Shown piece by piece: positions 55,536-64,000 of a stretch of 64,000 nt of DNA. Every line of letters begins with the position of its first letter. The first letter of the stretch is position 1. A program made the translations under genes and the position numbers. Under the pieces are notes generated by a model. That model did no database searches. It was not told the DNA's origin and worked only from the letters and a program-made list of their open reading frames with translations. This DNA comes from Pseudomonas lalkuanensis (GTDB lineage Bacteria > Pseudomonadota > Gammaproteobacteria > Pseudomonadales > Pseudomonadaceae). Location: the NCBI RefSeq assembly GCF_008807375.1, contig NZ_CP043311.1:910001-974000 (forward strand), written 5' to 3'.

Positions 55536-57122
55536 CTACTCCGCCAATGTCACCTTCGCGAAATTGTTCGAGCCCATCGGATTCAGCTGAAACCCTTCCA
55601 CTCCTTTGCGCACGGCGGCGAATTGCTTGGGATGCGCGAGGGGAATCCACGGCGCCTGTTCGTGGAAGATCGCCAGGGCCTGCCGATAGAGCTCGGCGCG
55701 GCGCGCCGGGTCGGTGATGGCGCGGGCCTCGCGGATCAGGCTGTCGAATTTCTCGTTGCACCAACCCGCCTGGTTTTCGCCTGACTGCGCTGCGGCGCAG
55801 GACAGGTTGGGGGTGAGGAAGTTGTCCGGATCGCCGTTGTCACCGGCCCAGCCCATGAACACCAGATCGTGCTCGCCATTCTTGGCGCGCTTGATCAACT
55901 CACCCCATTCATAGACGCGAATCTCTGCCTTGATGCCTATGGCGGCCAGGTCGGCCTGGAGCATCTGTGCGCCGATGCCGGGGTTGGGGTTGGTCGGGCC
56001 GCCGCCGGGGCGGGTCCAGATGGCCAGCTTGAAGCCGTCCTTGTAGCCGGCCTCGGCCAGCAGCTGGCGCGCTCTTTCGGGATCGTGGGGCCAGGGATCC
56101 AGCTTGTCGTTGAAGCCCAGCAGGGTGGCTGGGTAGGGCGCCACGGCGATGCTGGCATTGCCTTCGCCGAACTGCGCACGAAGGTAGGCGCGGGTGTCGA
56201 AGGCGAGGTTGATGGCCTGGCGCACGCGCACGTCGTCCAGCGGCGGATGGCGGGTGTTGAGGCCGACATAGGCAACCAGCAGCGAATCCAGTTCCAGCAC
56301 CTCGAGCCCCGCTTCCCGTCGGAGGTCCGCGATGTCGGTGGGGCGCGGGTACACGGCGACCTGGCAGGCACCGGCCTTGAGTTGTTGCACGCGCACGTTG
56401 GGATCGGGGGTGATGGCGAACAACAACTTGTCCACAGCCGGCTTGCCTGCCCAGTAGGTCGGGTTGGCGCGGAAACGGACCTGCGAATCCTTGCGGTAGC
56501 GCTCGAAGACGAAAGGACCGGTCCCCACCGGCTCGCGGTTGAGCTGGTCCGTCTTGCCGGACTTGAGCAACTGGTCGGCGTACTCGGCCGAGTAGATCGA
56601 GGTGAAGCCCATGGCGAGGTCGGCCAGGAACGGCGCCTCCGGGTGCGTCAGGGTGAAGCGCACGCGGTGGTCGTCGAGCTTCTCGACGCGCTCGATCAAC
56701 TGGGAGAAGGCCATGGATTCCACATAGGGAAAGCCACGCGGAGAGAGCTTGTGCCAGGGATGCGCGGGGTCGAGCTGGCGCTGGAAGCTCCAGAGCACAT
56801 CGTCGGCATTGAACGCGCGGCTGGGTGTGAACCAGGGCGTGCTGTGAAAGGTGACGCCCTTGCGCAGTTGAAACTCATAGATCAGGCCGTCGGGGCTGAT
56901 GCTCCAGCTCTCCGCGAGGCCCGGTTGCAACCGGGTGCTGCCCGGGGCGAATTGCACCAGCCGGTCGAAGACGGTTTCGGCCGAGGCGTCGGCCGTGGTG
57001 GCGGCGGTGTACTGGACAATGTCGAAGCCTTCGGGGCTGGCTTCTGTACAGACCACCAGGGACTGGCTGGCGAGAGCGTGGAGGGGAAGGCAGAGGGCGA
57101 GGGACAACAGGTTTCGACGCAT
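55536..57122 (-). CDS. Periplasmic peptide-binding protein (divergent DppA paralog c)
   Basis: A 528-residue SBP family 5 protein with a signal peptide (about residues 1-18, ending HALA). The body has the same order of blocks as the other two (VVCTEASPEGFDIVQYTAAT, LRKGVTFHSTPWFTPSRAFN, GAQMLQADLAAIGIKAEI, HDLVFMGWAGDNGDPDN) but many substitutions, so it probably binds other peptides. GAAGGAAG lies before the ATG at 57122. A hairpin separates it from the upstream dppA gene. Substrate not known. Confidence 0.88.
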   Translation of the reverse strand: MRRNLLSLALCLPLHALASQSLVVCTEASPEGFDIVQYTAATTADASAETVFDRLVQFAPGSTRLQPGLAESWSISPDGLIYEFQLRKGVTFHSTPWFTPSRAFNADDVLWSFQRQLDPAHPWHKLSPRGFPYVESMAFSQLIERVEKLDDHRVRFTLTHPEAPFLADLAMGFTSIYSAEYADQLLKSGKTDQLNREPVGTGPFVFERYRKDSQVRFRANPTYWAGKPAVDKLLFAITPDPNVRVQQLKAGACQVAVYPRPTDIADLRREAGLEVLELDSLLVAYVGLNTRHPPLDDVRVRQAINLAFDTRAYLRAQFGEGNASIAVAPYPATLLGFNDKLDPWPHDPERARQLLAEAGYKDGFKLAIWTRPGGGPTNPNPGIGAQMLQADLAAIGIKAEIRVYEWGELIKRAKNGEHDLVFMGWAGDNGDPDNFLTPNLSCAAAQSGENQAGWCNEKFDSLIREARAITDPARRAELYRQALAIFHEQAPWIPLAHPKQFAAVRKGVEGFQLNPMGSNNFAKVTLAE

Positions 57123-57138
57123 CGGGCTTCCTTCGTGC

Positions 57139-57170
57139 AGAAATGAAAACGGGGCCCGAAGGCCCCGTTG
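57139..57170 (-). terminator. Hairpin after dppA paralog b
   Basis: AACGGGGCC pairs with GGCCCCGTT around a four-base loop, followed on the minus strand by TTTTCATTTC. It probably lets only part of the transcripts continue into the next gene. Confidence 0.7.
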
Positions 57171-57175
57171 CCGGC

Positions 57176-58777
57176 TTACTTGCCGACGCTCACGCCATAG
57201 AAGGAGTTGAGCGCGAACGGGCTGATCTTGAAGTCCTGCACGTTCTTGCGCATCGGCTGGTAGACAGTGGAGTGGGCGATCGGGGTGATCGGCACGTTGT
57301 CTTTCAGGATGTGCTGGGCCTGTTTGTACATCTCGGTGCGTTTCGCAACGTCGCTGGTGGCCTTGGCGGCCTTCACCAGCTTGTCGTAGCTGGCGTCGCA
57401 CCATTTGGAGAAGTTGTTGCCGTCCACGGCGTCGCAGCCGTAGAGGGTACCCAGCCAGTTGTCCGGGTCACCGTTGTCACCGCTCCAGCCGATCAGCATG
57501 GCGTCGTGTTCGCCGCCCTTGGCGCGCTTGATGTACTCGCCCCATTCGTAGGTGACGATCTTGGCCTTGATGCCCACCTTGGCCCAGTCGGCCTGGAGCA
57601 TTTCGGCCATCAGCTTGGCGTTGGGGTTGTACGGACGCTGCACCGGCATGGCCCAGAGGGTGATTTCGGTGCCTTCGGCAACGCCGGCAGCCTTCAGCAG
57701 CTCCTTGGCCTTGTCCGGGTTGTAGCCGGCATCCTTGATGGTCTCGTCATAGGACCACTGGGTCGGCGGCATGCCGTTCACGGCGAGCTGGCCGGCGCCC
57801 TGGTAGACGGCGTCGATGATGGCTTTCTTGTTCACCGCCATGTCCAGCGCCTGGCGCACTTCAAGCTTGTCGAACGGCTTGTGGGTGACGTTGTAGGCGA
57901 TGTAGCCGAGGTTGAAGCCCGGCTGCGACGGCATGTTCAGGTTCGGGTCTTTCTTCAGCGCTTCCAGGTCGGCTGGACGCGGGAAGAGGGTGATCTGGCA
58001 CTCGCCGGCCTTGACCTTCTGCATGCGCACCGAGGCGTCGGTGTTGATGGCGAAGATCAGGTTGTCGATCTTCACATCGCCAGGCACCCAGTAGTCCTTG
58101 TTGCCCTTGAAGCGGATCTGCGCGTCCTTCTGGTAACGGCTGAACACGAAGGGGCCGGTGCCGATGGGCTTCTGGTTGATGTCGGCGGCCTTGCCGGCCT
58201 TGAGCAGCTGGTCGGCATACTCGGCGGACTGGATGGACGCGAAGCTCATGGCCAGGTTCTGGATGAAGGCTGCATCCACGCCATTGAGGGTGAACTTGAC
58301 GGTGTTGTCGTCGACCTTCTCCACCTTGGCGATGTTGGCGTCCATGCCCATGTCGGTGAAGTAGGGGAATTCGGTGGGGTACGCCTTACGGAACGGGTGG
58401 TCCTTGTCGAGCATGCGCTGGAAGGTGAAGAGCACGTCGTCGGCGTTGAAGTCGCGGGTCGGCTTGAAGTAGTCGGTGGTGTGGAACTTCACGCCCTTGC
58501 GCAGGTGGAAGGTGTAGGTGAGGCCGTCGGGAGAAACATCCCACTTCTCGGCCAGGCCGGGGATTACTGCCGTGCCGCCACGCTCGAACTGGGTCAGGCG
58601 GTTGAAGACGGTTTCAGCGGCGGCGTCGAAATCGGTCCCGGTGGTGTATTGGCCCGGATCGAAACCGGCGGGGCTGCCTTCGGAGCAGAACACCAGGTTG
58701 CTTGCAGCGCCGGCGAAAGGTGCGCTGGCGATCAGCCCAGCCGCGACAAGTGCCTGGATGACGGCGTTTTTACGCAT
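57176..58777 (-). CDS. dppA: Periplasmic dipeptide-binding protein (DppA paralog b)
   Basis: A 533-residue SBP family 5 protein, signal peptide about residues 1-24. By eye it is nearly identical along most of its length to the paralog at 51.5 kb, with small differences in surface stretches (KGGEHDAML for HAGEHDAML, KIVTYEWGEY for RIVSYEWGEY). It likely serves the same DppBCDF permease. No PsdR-type palindrome is seen upstream, so it may be controlled in another way. Confidence 0.93.
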   Translation of the reverse strand: MRKNAVIQALVAAGLIASAPFAGAASNLVFCSEGSPAGFDPGQYTTGTDFDAAAETVFNRLTQFERGGTAVIPGLAEKWDVSPDGLTYTFHLRKGVKFHTTDYFKPTRDFNADDVLFTFQRMLDKDHPFRKAYPTEFPYFTDMGMDANIAKVEKVDDNTVKFTLNGVDAAFIQNLAMSFASIQSAEYADQLLKAGKAADINQKPIGTGPFVFSRYQKDAQIRFKGNKDYWVPGDVKIDNLIFAINTDASVRMQKVKAGECQITLFPRPADLEALKKDPNLNMPSQPGFNLGYIAYNVTHKPFDKLEVRQALDMAVNKKAIIDAVYQGAGQLAVNGMPPTQWSYDETIKDAGYNPDKAKELLKAAGVAEGTEITLWAMPVQRPYNPNAKLMAEMLQADWAKVGIKAKIVTYEWGEYIKRAKGGEHDAMLIGWSGDNGDPDNWLGTLYGCDAVDGNNFSKWCDASYDKLVKAAKATSDVAKRTEMYKQAQHILKDNVPITPIAHSTVYQPMRKNVQDFKISPFALNSFYGVSVGK

Positions 58778-58989
58778 GTTGACCTCATATTTATTCTGTT
58801 TGTCATCGTGAGGGGCCCTTTGTGGGGGCCTTGCGAGAAGCTATGCAGGGCATATGCCCGACGCAATAGCTGGGCAGCAAAGAGTGTAGTCGGCGGAATA
58901 AAGCTGTAAGGGCTTGTCGCAATTCTGCAAATCCAAGCCGCAGGGAGGAGGTGGCGCCGCCTCGGAATGCGGCGGCGCCCGGTGCGGAA

Positions 58990-59706
58990 TCAGGGCATTT
59001 GCACTTCGATGGTGCCGTCGGCGCTGACGCTGACGCGGCTGGTGCCGGCTTCGATCTCGGGCACGGCGGCCGCATCGGCGTAACCTTTGGCGGACATGGC
59101 GCGCATCATGATCGGCTGCGGCGGCTGGAAGCCGGCGCTGTTCAGGCTCAGGTTGACCAGCTTGTAGCCCTTGCCGCCGAGGGCGTTGGTCGCCAACTGG
59201 GCGCGGGCCTTGAAGGCGTCCACGGCCTGCTTGATCAGGTCGTCCTCGTGGTTCTTGCGGGTCTTCTCGGCGATGCTGAAGTTCATGCCGGCCATCTTCA
59301 GCTGGCCCATCAGGTCGGCGCTGAGCTGGGACAGGGTGGCGAAGTCGGCACTTTCCAGACGCAGTTCGGCGCGCTCGCGCCAGGCGGTGATCTTCTGACC
59401 CTTTTCGTCATACACCGGGTAGCTGTTGCGGCTGCCCAGGCTGACAGTGACGCCCTTGGCCTTGCGGGCCTTTTCCACGGCGCTGTTGAGGGTGCGGGTG
59501 ATCTCGTCCGCCAGCTTGGCCGGGTCGGTGTTCTGCAACTCGCTATAGAGGGTGACGTGCATCAGGTCGTGGGCCACTTCCTGGCTGACTTCGGCACGCA
59601 CTGCCACCTGGTTGTAGCGGGCTTCGTCGGCGGCCTGGGCCGCGAGGCTGCCGAGGCTGGCGGCGCAGAGGGCGAGGGCGGCGGCGAGACGGGTGAACTT
59701 GGGCAT
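58990..59706 (-). CDS. SIMPL domain (DUF541) periplasmic protein
   Basis: A 238-residue exported protein. Signal peptide about residues 1-26 (ending LAAQA). The SIMPL/DUF541 domain fills the rest (YNQVAVRAEVSQEVAHDLMH, ARKAKGVTVSLGSRNSYPVY, VNLSLNSAG). E. coli YggE is a member linked with oxidative stress, but no activity is established. The position next to roxSR fits PA4495. The frame opens 25 codons further upstream without family match; the ATG at 59706 is right before the signal peptide. Confidence 0.88.
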   Translation of the reverse strand: MPKFTRLAAALALCAASLGSLAAQAADEARYNQVAVRAEVSQEVAHDLMHVTLYSELQNTDPAKLADEITRTLNSAVEKARKAKGVTVSLGSRNSYPVYDEKGQKITAWRERAELRLESADFATLSQLSADLMGQLKMAGMNFSIAEKTRKNHEDDLIKQAVDAFKARAQLATNALGGKGYKLVNLSLNSAGFQPPQPIMMRAMSAKGYADAAAVPEIEAGTSRVSVSADGTIEVQMP

Positions 59707-60053
59707 GTCGACTCCTTGTGGGACAGGGCTTCGCGCGGGTTGCGCGCTGATTCTCCGTAGTGGACGAGGGTATCCGGCCATTCGGGTTAACGGCGACGGA
59801 AATTGACCAGGAATTGGGACAGATGTTCCAGGCCATGCTGGCTTTTTGATGACCTTGTGAGAGCGAATTCATTCGCGAAAGGCCGCGACACGGCCCCGGC
59901 TGTCCATGGGCAGGCGTTCCTTCTGCAGTCGCGAATGAATTCGCTCCCACGATGCAAGGCAAGGCCTTTGTGCCAACTTGCTGCGGCGAGTTGCCGCACA
60001 GAGGCGGGCCGGTGCGCGCCTTGGTTATACTCCGTCGATTCCAGGGAGTGCCC
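59707..60053. other. 347-base gap between the SIMPL gene and roxS
   Basis: It contains both promoters (divergent genes) and a REP pair (59857-59950). No further gene is visible. Confidence 0.5.
59857..59950. repeat. REP pair, GAATTCATTCGC type
   Basis: GTGAGAGCGAATTCATTCGC and GCGAATGAATTCGCTCCCAC lie inverted around a 54-base spacer with its own small hairpin. Confidence 0.85.
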
Positions 60054-61310
60054 ATGCTCGAACCCGTACAGCTACTGTCTGCCAGCCGCCAGAACCTGCT
60101 GCGGCTGACCCTGATCCGCATCCTTGTCCTGGCCGCCCAGGCAGGCTCGGTCGGCCTCGCCTACAAGGCCCAACTTCTGCAACTGCCCTGGGTGGCGTTG
60201 AGCGTGACCCTTGGCGTCTCACTGGTGCTCTGCGTGGGCACGGCGTTGCGCCTGCGCGGTCCCTGGCCGGTGACCGAGTTGGAATATGCTGTCCAGCTGG
60301 GCCTCGACCTGGTTATCCACAGCGTGCTGCTGTACTTCTCCGGGGGCTCGACCAACCCCTTCGTCTCCTACTACCTGGTGCCGCTGACCATCGCCGCGGC
60401 GACCTTGCCCTGGCTCTACACCCTGACCCTCGCGGGTCTCGCCCTGGCGGCCTACACCCTGCTGCTGGTGCTGTTCCACCCGCTGGAAATGCCCACTGGC
60501 CAGCGCGAATCGCTGCTGATCTACGGCATGTGGCTGAGCTTCGCCCTGGCCGCGGCGCTGATCACCTTCTTCGTCGCACGCATGGCCGAGGAACTGCGTC
60601 GCCAGGATCAGTTGCAGGCGGTTCGCCGCGAGGAAGGCATGCGTGACCAGCAGTTGCTCGCCGTGGCTACCCAGGCCGCCGGCGCCGCCCATGAACTGGG
60701 CACCCCGCTGGCGACCATGAGCGTGCTGCTCAAGGAGCTGCGCCAGGAGTACGGCGACAAGCCCGGCCTGCAGGACGACCTGGCCCTGCTGCAGGAGCAG
60801 GTGATGCTCTGCAAGGACACCCTCCAGCAACTGGTGCGCGCCGCCGAAGCGGATCGCCGCCAGGCGGTGGTGGAGCAATCGGTGATCGAGTGGCTGGAAG
60901 TCACCTTGAATCGCTGGCACCTGATGCGCCCGGAGGCCACCTACCGCTACCAGTGCATGGGGCTTGGCGTGGCGCCTCGGCTGAAACCTCCGGCGGACCT
61001 GACCCAGGCCCTGCTGAACCTGCTCAACAACGCTGCCGACGCCTGCCCGGAGAAGCTCGACATCCGCGTCAACTGGGACCACCAGTGGATGGTGCTGACC
61101 ATCCGCGACCACGGCGCCGGCGTGCCCCTGGCCATTGCCGAGCAACTGGGCCGGCCGTTCTTCACCACCAAGGGCAAGGGCTTCGGCCTTGGCCTGTTCC
61201 TGAGCCAGGCCAGCGTCACCCGTGCCGGCGGTACGGTTAAACTTTATAACCATGAGGAAGGCGGCACCCTGACGGAGTTGCGCCTGCCGCGCACCTACGG
61301 CGTCGCCTGA
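60054..61310 (+). CDS. roxS: Redox sensor histidine kinase (RegB/PrrB type, RoxS)
   Basis: A 418-residue membrane kinase with about six helices in the first 170 residues. The quinone-sensing heptapeptide GGSTNPF lies between helices 3 and 4. The H-box AHELGTPLATMS, N-box LLNLLNNAADA and G-boxes DHGAGV and GKGFGLGLFL are complete. A Cys in VMLCKDTL, after the H-box, is at the place of the RegB redox Cys. It senses the respiratory state and phosphorylates RoxR, controlling terminal oxidases. AGGGAG precedes the ATG at 60054; the frame opens 34 codons earlier in the REP region. Confidence 0.92.
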   Translation: MLEPVQLLSASRQNLLRLTLIRILVLAAQAGSVGLAYKAQLLQLPWVALSVTLGVSLVLCVGTALRLRGPWPVTELEYAVQLGLDLVIHSVLLYFSGGSTNPFVSYYLVPLTIAAATLPWLYTLTLAGLALAAYTLLLVLFHPLEMPTGQRESLLIYGMWLSFALAAALITFFVARMAEELRRQDQLQAVRREEGMRDQQLLAVATQAAGAAHELGTPLATMSVLLKELRQEYGDKPGLQDDLALLQEQVMLCKDTLQQLVRAAEADRRQAVVEQSVIEWLEVTLNRWHLMRPEATYRYQCMGLGVAPRLKPPADLTQALLNLLNNAADACPEKLDIRVNWDHQWMVLTIRDHGAGVPLAIAEQLGRPFFTTKGKGFGLGLFLSQASVTRAGGTVKLYNHEEGGTLTELRLPRTYGVA

Positions 61311-61334
61311 GTGCCTTGACGAAGAGGAAGCGAG

Positions 61335-61895
61335 ATGACTGACGAACCCCTGATCGAAGGCGAAGAACAACCCCATCTGCTGCTGGTGGACGACGACGCC
61401 ACCTTTACCCGCGTCATGGCCCGGGCGATGACCCGCCGTGGCCTGCGGGTGTCGGTCGCCGGCTCCGCCGAAGAAGGCCTGCTGATGGCCAAGGACGACC
61501 TGCCCGACTACGCAGTGCTCGACCTGAAGATGGATGGCGACTCCGGCCTGGTGCTGCTGCCCAAGCTGCTGGAGCTGGACCCGGAAATGCGCGTGGTGAT
61601 CCTCACCGGCTATTCGAGCATTGCCACCGCGGTGGAAGCCATCAAGCGCGGCGCCACCAACTACCTGTGCAAGCCGGCCGACGCCGACGACGTGCTGACC
61701 GCGCTGCTCTCCGAGCACGCCGACCTGGACAGCCTGGTGCCGGAAAACCCGATGTCGGTGGACCGCCTGCAGTGGGAGCACATCCAGCGTGTGCTGGCTG
61801 AGCATGACGGCAACATCTCCGCCACCGCCCGGGCCCTGGGCATGCACCGCCGCACCTTGCAGCGCAAGCTGCAGAAGCGCCCCGTGCGCCGCTGA
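61335..61895 (+). CDS. roxR: Response regulator RoxR (RegA/PrrA type)
   Basis: A 186-residue regulator. Receiver domain about residues 14-130 with the acidic pair in LLVDDDATF, the phosphorylated Asp in YAVLDLKMDGDSG, Thr in VVILTGYSS and Lys in NYLCKPADADD. The C-terminal Fis-type helix-turn-helix (IQRVLAEHDGNISATARALG, MHRRTLQRKLQKRP) binds DNA. It follows roxS by 24 bases. Controls cytochrome oxidases and cyanide tolerance in P. aeruginosa. Confidence 0.94.
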   Translation: MTDEPLIEGEEQPHLLLVDDDATFTRVMARAMTRRGLRVSVAGSAEEGLLMAKDDLPDYAVLDLKMDGDSGLVLLPKLLELDPEMRVVILTGYSSIATAVEAIKRGATNYLCKPADADDVLTALLSEHADLDSLVPENPMSVDRLQWEHIQRVLAEHDGNISATARALGMHRRTLQRKLQKRPVRR

Positions 61896-61913
61896 CCTCC
61901 TCATGCAGCATTT

Positions 61914-62001
61914 GTAGAAGCGAATTCATTCGCGAAGCAGGTCGCAGGCCTGCGTGGTCCGGGACGGCTCCGCCGCCCATCGCGAATGAATTCGCTCCTG
62001 C
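61914..62001. repeat. REP pair, GAATTCATTCGC type
   Basis: GTAGAAGCGAATTCATTCGC and GCGAATGAATTCGCTCCTGC lie inverted about 48 bases apart, with single-base changes from the common form. Confidence 0.8.
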
Positions 62002-62072
62002 AGGTCCGTTCATTCCCGAAAGCCAATTGGTATCCTTAGCCGCCTAACTATTCCCGCCGCCAAGGTTGCCCC

Positions 62073-63014
62073 ATGCTCGCCGTCGTCCAGCAGACCCTCA
62101 GCATCACCGCGCCGGTGTTCTCCATGCTGTTCCTGGGGGTGGGGCTCAAGCGTCTTGGCTGGATCGATGGCGCCTTCATCAACACCGCGTCGTCACTGGT
62201 GTTCAAGGGCACCATGCCCACCCTGCTGTTCCTCGGGATCGTCCAGGCGGACCTGAGCACTGCGCTGAAACCGGAATTGATCGGCTACTTCGTCGCGGCC
62301 ACCATCCTGTGTTTCCTGATCGGCTGGGGGTGGGCCATCCTGCGCTGCCCGGCCGAGGATCGCGGCATCTACACCCAGGGCGCCTTTCGCGGCAACAACG
62401 GCATCGTCGGCCTGGCGCTGGCCACCAGCATGTACGGCGATTACGGTCTGTCGGTGGGCAGTATCCTCGGCGCGGTGGTGATCCTCAGCTACAACACGCT
62501 GTCGTCCATCGTCCTGGCGATCTACAGCCCGAATGCCAAGAGTGACCCGCTGAGCCTGGCCCGGAGCATCATCAGCAATCCGCTGATCATCGGGGTGCTG
62601 GCCGCGATGCCGGTGGCTTACTGGCAGCTGCCGCTGCCGAAATGGCTGATCACTTCGGGCGAGTACTTCGCCCAGATGACCCTGCCCCTGGCGCTGATCT
62701 GCATCGGTGGAACCCTGTCGCTGGCATCCCTGCGTTCCAGTGGCAGGATCGCCGTCAGCGCCAGTCTGATGAAGATGGTCTGGCTGCCGATCCTGGCAAC
62801 GCTGGGTGCCTGGCTTTGCGGATTTCGCAACGCCGACCTGGCGATCCTCTTCCTTTACTTCGCCAGCCCGACCGCTGCGGCGAGTTTCGTCATGGCCCGC
62901 GCAGTCAATGGCAACCACGAATTGGCGGCGGCCATTATCGTGATCACCACCCTGGCGGCCGTGGTGACCACCAATATCGGGTTGTTCCTGTTGCAGTGGG
63001 CCGGGTTTATCTGA
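62073..63014 (+). CDS. AEC family transporter
   Basis: A 313-residue inner-membrane protein with about ten helices, of the auxin efflux carrier (AEC/BART) family. ITAPVFSMLFLGVGLKRLGW at the start, GAFRGNNGIVGLALA in the middle and FASPTAAASFVMARAVNG near the end are the family blocks. Members export or import small organic acids such as malate or malonate; the substrate here is unknown. It stands alone between roxR and convergent genes. Confidence 0.88.
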   Translation: MLAVVQQTLSITAPVFSMLFLGVGLKRLGWIDGAFINTASSLVFKGTMPTLLFLGIVQADLSTALKPELIGYFVAATILCFLIGWGWAILRCPAEDRGIYTQGAFRGNNGIVGLALATSMYGDYGLSVGSILGAVVILSYNTLSSIVLAIYSPNAKSDPLSLARSIISNPLIIGVLAAMPVAYWQLPLPKWLITSGEYFAQMTLPLALICIGGTLSLASLRSSGRIAVSASLMKMVWLPILATLGAWLCGFRNADLAILFLYFASPTAAASFVMARAVNGNHELAAAIIVITTLAAVVTTNIGLFLLQWAGFI

Positions 63015-63110
63015 GTGGGCTCCGCGTCTCGCGGGAGGGTGCGCCGTGTGCACCGCCACCGTCGCGTCGGAGGCCGCGATGCGCGCAGCGCACCCTGCGC
63101 ATGAGGGGCT

Positions 63111-63488
63111 TCAGGACTTCTGGTAGTCGTCGATGACTTCCTGGGCGGCGCGGAAGGCGTCGATGGCGGCGGGAACGCCGGCGTAGACGGCGCAATGCAG
63201 CAGGGCTTCGCGAATTTCCTCCACCGTGCAGCCGTTGTTCAGCGCACCGCGCACATGGCCCTTCAGTTCCTGCGGGCACTTCAGCGCGGTAAGGGCGGCC
63301 AGGGTGATCAGGCTACGGGTCTTGCGCGGCAGGCCTTCACGATTCCAGACGCCACCCCAGGCGTGTTCGTTGACGAAGTCCTGCAGCGGCTGGGTGAACT
63401 CGGTCGCATTGCCCATGGCGCGGTCGACGAAGGCATCGCCCATCACTTCCCGGCGCACCTGCAGGCCGCTTTTGCGTTCTTCGCTCAT
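63111..63488 (-). CDS. Carboxymuconolactone decarboxylase family protein
   Basis: A 125-residue protein of the CMD family (PcaC-like). EFTQPLQDFVNEHAWGGVWN, LITLAALTALKCPQELKGHV and EIREALLHCAVYAGVPAAID are typical of PcaC, which decarboxylates 4-carboxymuconolactone in protocatechuate breakdown. No other pca gene is near, so it could equally be another CMD protein. The AhpD-type CxxC motif is absent. The ATG at 63488 (MSEERKSG) fits the family; the longer frame overlaps the next gene. Confidence 0.82.
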   Translation of the reverse strand: MSEERKSGLQVRREVMGDAFVDRAMGNATEFTQPLQDFVNEHAWGGVWNREGLPRKTRSLITLAALTALKCPQELKGHVRGALNNGCTVEEIREALLHCAVYAGVPAAIDAFRAAQEVIDDYQKS

Positions 63489-63501
63489 TGTCGTTCTCCA
63501 G

Positions 63502-63891
63502 TCAGTCGAGGGATTCCACCCGCACGGGCGCCACGCCGGCGCGCAACATGCCGAGCCGTTCGGCGGCCTCGCGCGACAAGTCGATGATCCGGCCGCGAAC
63601 GTGCGGACCGCGGTCATTGACGCGGACCACCACTGTGCGGTCGTTATTGAGATTGGTCACCTTCACCCGGGTGCCGAAGGGCAGGGTACGGTGGGCGGCG
63701 GTCAGGGCGTGCTGGTCGAAGCGCTCGCCGCTTGCCGTTCGCCTGCCATGGTGCCGGGAACCGTAATAGGAGGCCTTGCCTTCGGCGCGATAGCCGTGGC
63801 CGGACTCGCTGTCACCACCGCCGAAGGGGTTGGTGCTGCAACCGGCCAGGAGGAAGGTGAGGAAGACTAAGGTGCTGAGCTGACGCTGCAT
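63502..63891 (-). CDS. RlpA-like lipoprotein (double-psi beta barrel)
   Basis: A 129-residue lipoprotein: lipobox LAGC near residue 18, then the RlpA domain ([60 protein letters not shown]). RlpA proteins are septal lytic transglycosylases acting on denuded glycan strands; the catalytic Glu/Asp layout (SGERFD, NDRGP) appears present. It lacks the SPOR domain of full RlpA, so it is a short relative. It ends 14 bases before the CMD gene start on the same strand. Confidence 0.88.
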   Translation of the reverse strand: MQRQLSTLVFLTFLLAGCSTNPFGGGDSESGHGYRAEGKASYYGSRHHGRRTASGERFDQHALTAAHRTLPFGTRVKVTNLNNDRTVVVRVNDRGPHVRGRIIDLSREAAERLGMLRAGVAPVRVESLD

Positions 63892-64000
63892 GAAGGATGC
63901 TTCCAGGAGAGACTCGAGCAGATGCTGGCTTTGCCGGGTTCCGAGCGGACATCCCTGTCGCAGCGCTGAGCTCATCCGGATACCCCGGCCCGGCCATCCA

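Overview
The window reads as a high-GC Pseudomonas chromosome. From memory, its gene order follows P. aeruginosa from about PA4542 (clpB) down to PA4493 (roxR), apart from some inserted or rearranged blocks. The low-identity pilin cassette, the doubled siderophore receptor and the inserted transport block suggest another Pseudomonas species. No similarity search was run, so family names rest on motifs, length and context.

Left part (1-12.5 kb): the 3' end of clpB; a PilZ gene behind a DUF1631 gene; a tRNA Asn-Pro-Lys cluster with a clear sigma-70 promoter and terminator; type II NADH dehydrogenase; a run of small conserved genes (DUF3094, DUF1780, GNAT, an exported protein, a CbiM-like permease); and the type IV pilus block pilB-pilC-pilD-coaE-yacG on the minus strand.

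12.7-16.1 kb is the variable pilin locus. A sigma-54 promoter drives pilA, followed by an AT-richer PglL/TfpO-type oligosaccharyltransferase gene and tRNA-Thr. A scar follows in which the start of a type I restriction gene (hsdR) is joined to the end of an IS3-type transposase. Then come nadC, a second DUF1631 gene, ampD-ampE and a chemoreceptor.

23.4-32.4 kb holds tatD and what looks like an inserted block. In it, one polypeptide joins an AruH-like aminotransferase to a polar amino-acid ABC ATPase, followed by its binding protein and two permeases, a divergent TetR regulator and an AstE/AspA-type deacylase. I infer uptake, deacylation and transamination of an N-acylated, probably basic, amino acid. 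prfC follows.

33-43.2 kb: ornithine decarboxylase, then an iron block: two closely related TonB-dependent receptors (PiuA-like) with an FMN alpha-hydroxy-acid oxidase between them, and a PiuB-like PepSY/flavodoxin reductase. The two receptors and piuB share one upstream sequence motif.

43.4-59 kb: 5-oxoprolinase pxpABC, an Lrp regulator with a LysE-type exporter, and the dipeptide system dppABCDF with two further dppA paralogs, the regulator psdR and the dipeptidase mdpA. AT-rich palindromes beside psdR, mdpA and dppA look like PsdR operators. The window ends with a SIMPL protein, the redox two-component pair roxSR, an AEC transporter, a carboxymuconolactone-decarboxylase-like protein and an RlpA-like lipoprotein.

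About ten REP-type elements (two core types) sit between genes from 23.4 kb onward. No CRISPR array, rRNA or intact prophage was seen.
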